Positions 14,187 to 15,576 of a DNA stretch of 15,576 bases are shown one piece after another. Origin of the DNA: Sphingomonadaceae bacterium (GTDB lineage: Bacteria; Pseudomonadota; Alphaproteobacteria; Sphingomonadales; Sphingomonadaceae); the NCBI GenBank assembly GCA_016742125.1, contig JACVCM010000073.1, forward strand, positions 1-15,576, in the 5' to 3' direction. Position 1 is the first letter of the stretch, and each line of letters opens with the position of its first letter. The position numbers were made by a program, and so were the translations under genes. Under the pieces are notes generated by a model that saw only the letters and a list, made by a program, of their open reading frames with translations, had not been told where the DNA came from and made no database searches.

Positions 14187-15576
14187 TCAGGCAGTCTTTC
14201 GCTCGCCAAGCATGATGAGGTCGCCCGAATCCTGCTCGTCATGGTCGGTCAGGCTGGTCGGGTAGTCGCCAGTAAAGCAAGCGTCGCAATATTGTGGCTT
14301 GCCATTATTGCGCGCATCCTCGCCAAGTGCGCGATAGAGGCCGTCAATCGACAGGAAGGCAAGGCTATCGGCCTGAATGAACTTTCGCATTTCTTCCACG
14401 TCCATGCGGCTGGCGAGCAGCTTGGAACGTTCGGGCGTATCCACGCCGTAGAAACAACTGTTCATCGTCGGCGGGCTGGCAATCCGCATATGGACTTCGG
14501 CCGCGCCCGCCTCGCGCATCATCTGGACGATTTTCAATGAAGTGGTGCCGCGGACGATGGAATCGTCGATGAGCACGATCTTTTTGCCCGCGACCAGATT
14601 TTTGTTGGCATTGTGCTTCAGCTTCACGCCCAGATGGCGGACGCCGTCGCCGGGCTGGATGAAGGTGCGTCCGACATAATGCGAACGAATAATACCGAGT
14701 TCGAACGGAATACCTGCCGCCTCCGCATATCCAATGGCGGCAGGTGTGCCGCTGTCCGGAACCGGAATGACATAGTCGACATCGACGCCATTTTCGCGCG
14801 CAAGTTCGGCGCCGATCGCCTTGCGTACCGAATAAACGCTAATTCCCTCGACGATGGAATCGGGGCGCGAGAAATAGACATGCTCGAAAATGCACGGGCG
14901 CTGCGCAACCGGAATGAATGGCTTGTGCGACTGGATTTCGCCATCACGAACAACGACAATCTCGCCGGGGTCGACCGTGCGAATGAACTCCGCGCCGACA
15001 ATATCGAGCGCAACGGTTTCCGACGCGAAAATAATCGATTCGCCCAAGCGGCCCATCACCAGCGGACGAATGCCAAGTGGATCGCGGCATGCAATCATGC
15101 CTTCGGTCGTCTGGCAAATGAGCGAATAGGCACCCTCAACGCGCTTCAATGCGTCGATCAGCCGGTCGAGCAATGTCCTGTATCCAGAGGTCGCGACCAG
15201 ATGAATGATGACTTCGGTGTCAGAGGTCGACTGGAAAATCGACCCGCGTCGCACAAGATCGCGGCGAACGGTCATCGCATTCGAGATGTTGCCGTTATGC
15301 GCGACCGCAAAGCCGCCGGTGGCAAGGTCAGCATATAGCGGCTGGACATTGCGGAGGGACGTTTCGCCGGTGGTCGAATAGCGGACGTGGCCGATCGCGC
15401 TGCGTCCCACCAACCCCCCGATAATCTCTTCACGGTCGAAATTGCCCGCGACATGGCCCATCGCGCGGTGGGTATGGAAGTCATGGCCGTCATAGCTTGT
15501 GATGCCAGCGGCTTCCTGCCCGCGATGCTGCAGGGCATGGAGGCCCAGGGCAACCATCGCCGACCCGCCATCGGCG
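14187..15576 (-). CDS. purF: amidophosphoribosyltransferase, N-terminus cut by window edge
   Basis: The first enzyme of de novo purine synthesis: PRPP plus glutamine gives 5-phosphoribosylamine. About 462 codons are visible, entering from the right edge in frame (ADGGSA then MVALGLHALQHRGQEAAGI). The Met at 15557 is therefore internal, and the few missing codons should include the catalytic N-terminal Cys. Glutaminase-domain motifs are HRGQEAAGI, GHVRYSTTGE, AHNGNISN and SDTEVIIHL. The PRPP loop is VLIDDSIVRGTTS. Four cysteines match the [4Fe-4S] ligands of the Bacillus-type enzyme: in RPCIFEHVYFSRPDS, in NSCFYGVDTPE, and two in QYCDACFTGDYP. In enzymes of that type the cluster makes the protein oxygen-labile and part of the N-terminus is removed on maturation. 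The SDR gene follows by 3 nt. guaB, also in the purine pathway, is about 10 kb away on the other strand. Confidence 0.97.
   Translation of the reverse strand, partial: ADGGSAMVALGLHALQHRGQEAAGITSYDGHDFHTHRAMGHVAGNFDREEIIGGLVGRSAIGHVRYSTTGETSLRNVQPLYADLATGGFAVAHNGNISNAMTVRRDLVRRGSIFQSTSDTEVIIHLVATSGYRTLLDRLIDALKRVEGAYSLICQTTEGMIACRDPLGIRPLVMGRLGESIIFASETVALDIVGAEFIRTVDPGEIVVVRDGEIQSHKPFIPVAQRPCIFEHVYFSRPDSIVEGISVYSVRKAIGAELARENGVDVDYVIPVPDSGTPAAIGYAEAAGIPFELGIIRSHYVGRTFIQPGDGVRHLGVKLKHNANKNLVAGKKIVLIDDSIVRGTTSLKIVQMMREAGAAEVHMRIASPPTMNSCFYGVDTPERSKLLASRMDVEEMRKFIQADSLAFLSIDGLYRALGEDARNNGKPQYCDACFTGDYPTSLTDHDEQDSGDLIMLGERKTA

Noticed and set aside
15555..15557. The ATG at 15557 as the purF start
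   Set aside because: The frame continues to the window edge with family-like residues, and a start here would remove the essential N-terminal catalytic Cys region.

Overview
The window looks like ordinary chromosome of an aerobic alphaproteobacterium, most likely a member of the Sphingomonadales. The grounds are the GC-rich coding, the overall protein style, the guaB / RsmB-type methyltransferase / TPR gene order, and intergenic repeats of types I recall from sphingomonad genomes. This placement is inference; no 16S gene or other marker is present. Both ends cut a gene: an SPFH-domain gene at the left (C-terminus missing) and purF at the right (N-terminus missing).

Layout. Bases 1-482 (minus) carry the start of an SPFH/Band 7 membrane protein. 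Diverging from it is a plus-strand run of five genes (565-6172): an HpcH/HpaI-type CoA ester lyase, a secreted M28 zinc peptidase, guaB (IMP dehydrogenase), an RsmB/NOP-type rRNA methyltransferase and a small exported TPR protein. The run ends in a structured repeat (6180-6305). On its other side, on the minus strand, lie rppH and an alpha/beta hydrolase whose genes overlap by 4 nt. A 143-nt divergent region (7755-7897), with a candidate promoter and three copies of an 8-mer, leads into korA-korB (7898-10800), a two-subunit 2-oxoglutarate:ferredoxin oxidoreductase. Directly after korB is a composite palindrome (10804-10990) with perfect 40-nt arms and a second inverted repeat nested inside. 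A strong hairpin then abuts the start codon of a YdjM-like membrane protein, which overlaps a class I DNA photolyase gene by 4 nt. A third kind of repeat (13386-13471) separates the photolyase from a convergent minus-strand pair, purF followed by a short-chain dehydrogenase.

How the genes work together. Most are housekeeping: purine synthesis (guaB, purF, in separate operons), RNA modification and decay (RsmB-type enzyme, rppH), central carbon (korAB) and DNA repair (photolyase). I found no insertion sequence, prophage, CRISPR array, tRNA, rRNA or obvious defence system, and no clear sign of a new protein-coding system. What is least explained is non-coding: three different structured repeat families at gene 3' ends, a hairpin that could mask a ribosome binding site, and the pairing of a YdjM-like gene with a photolyase.
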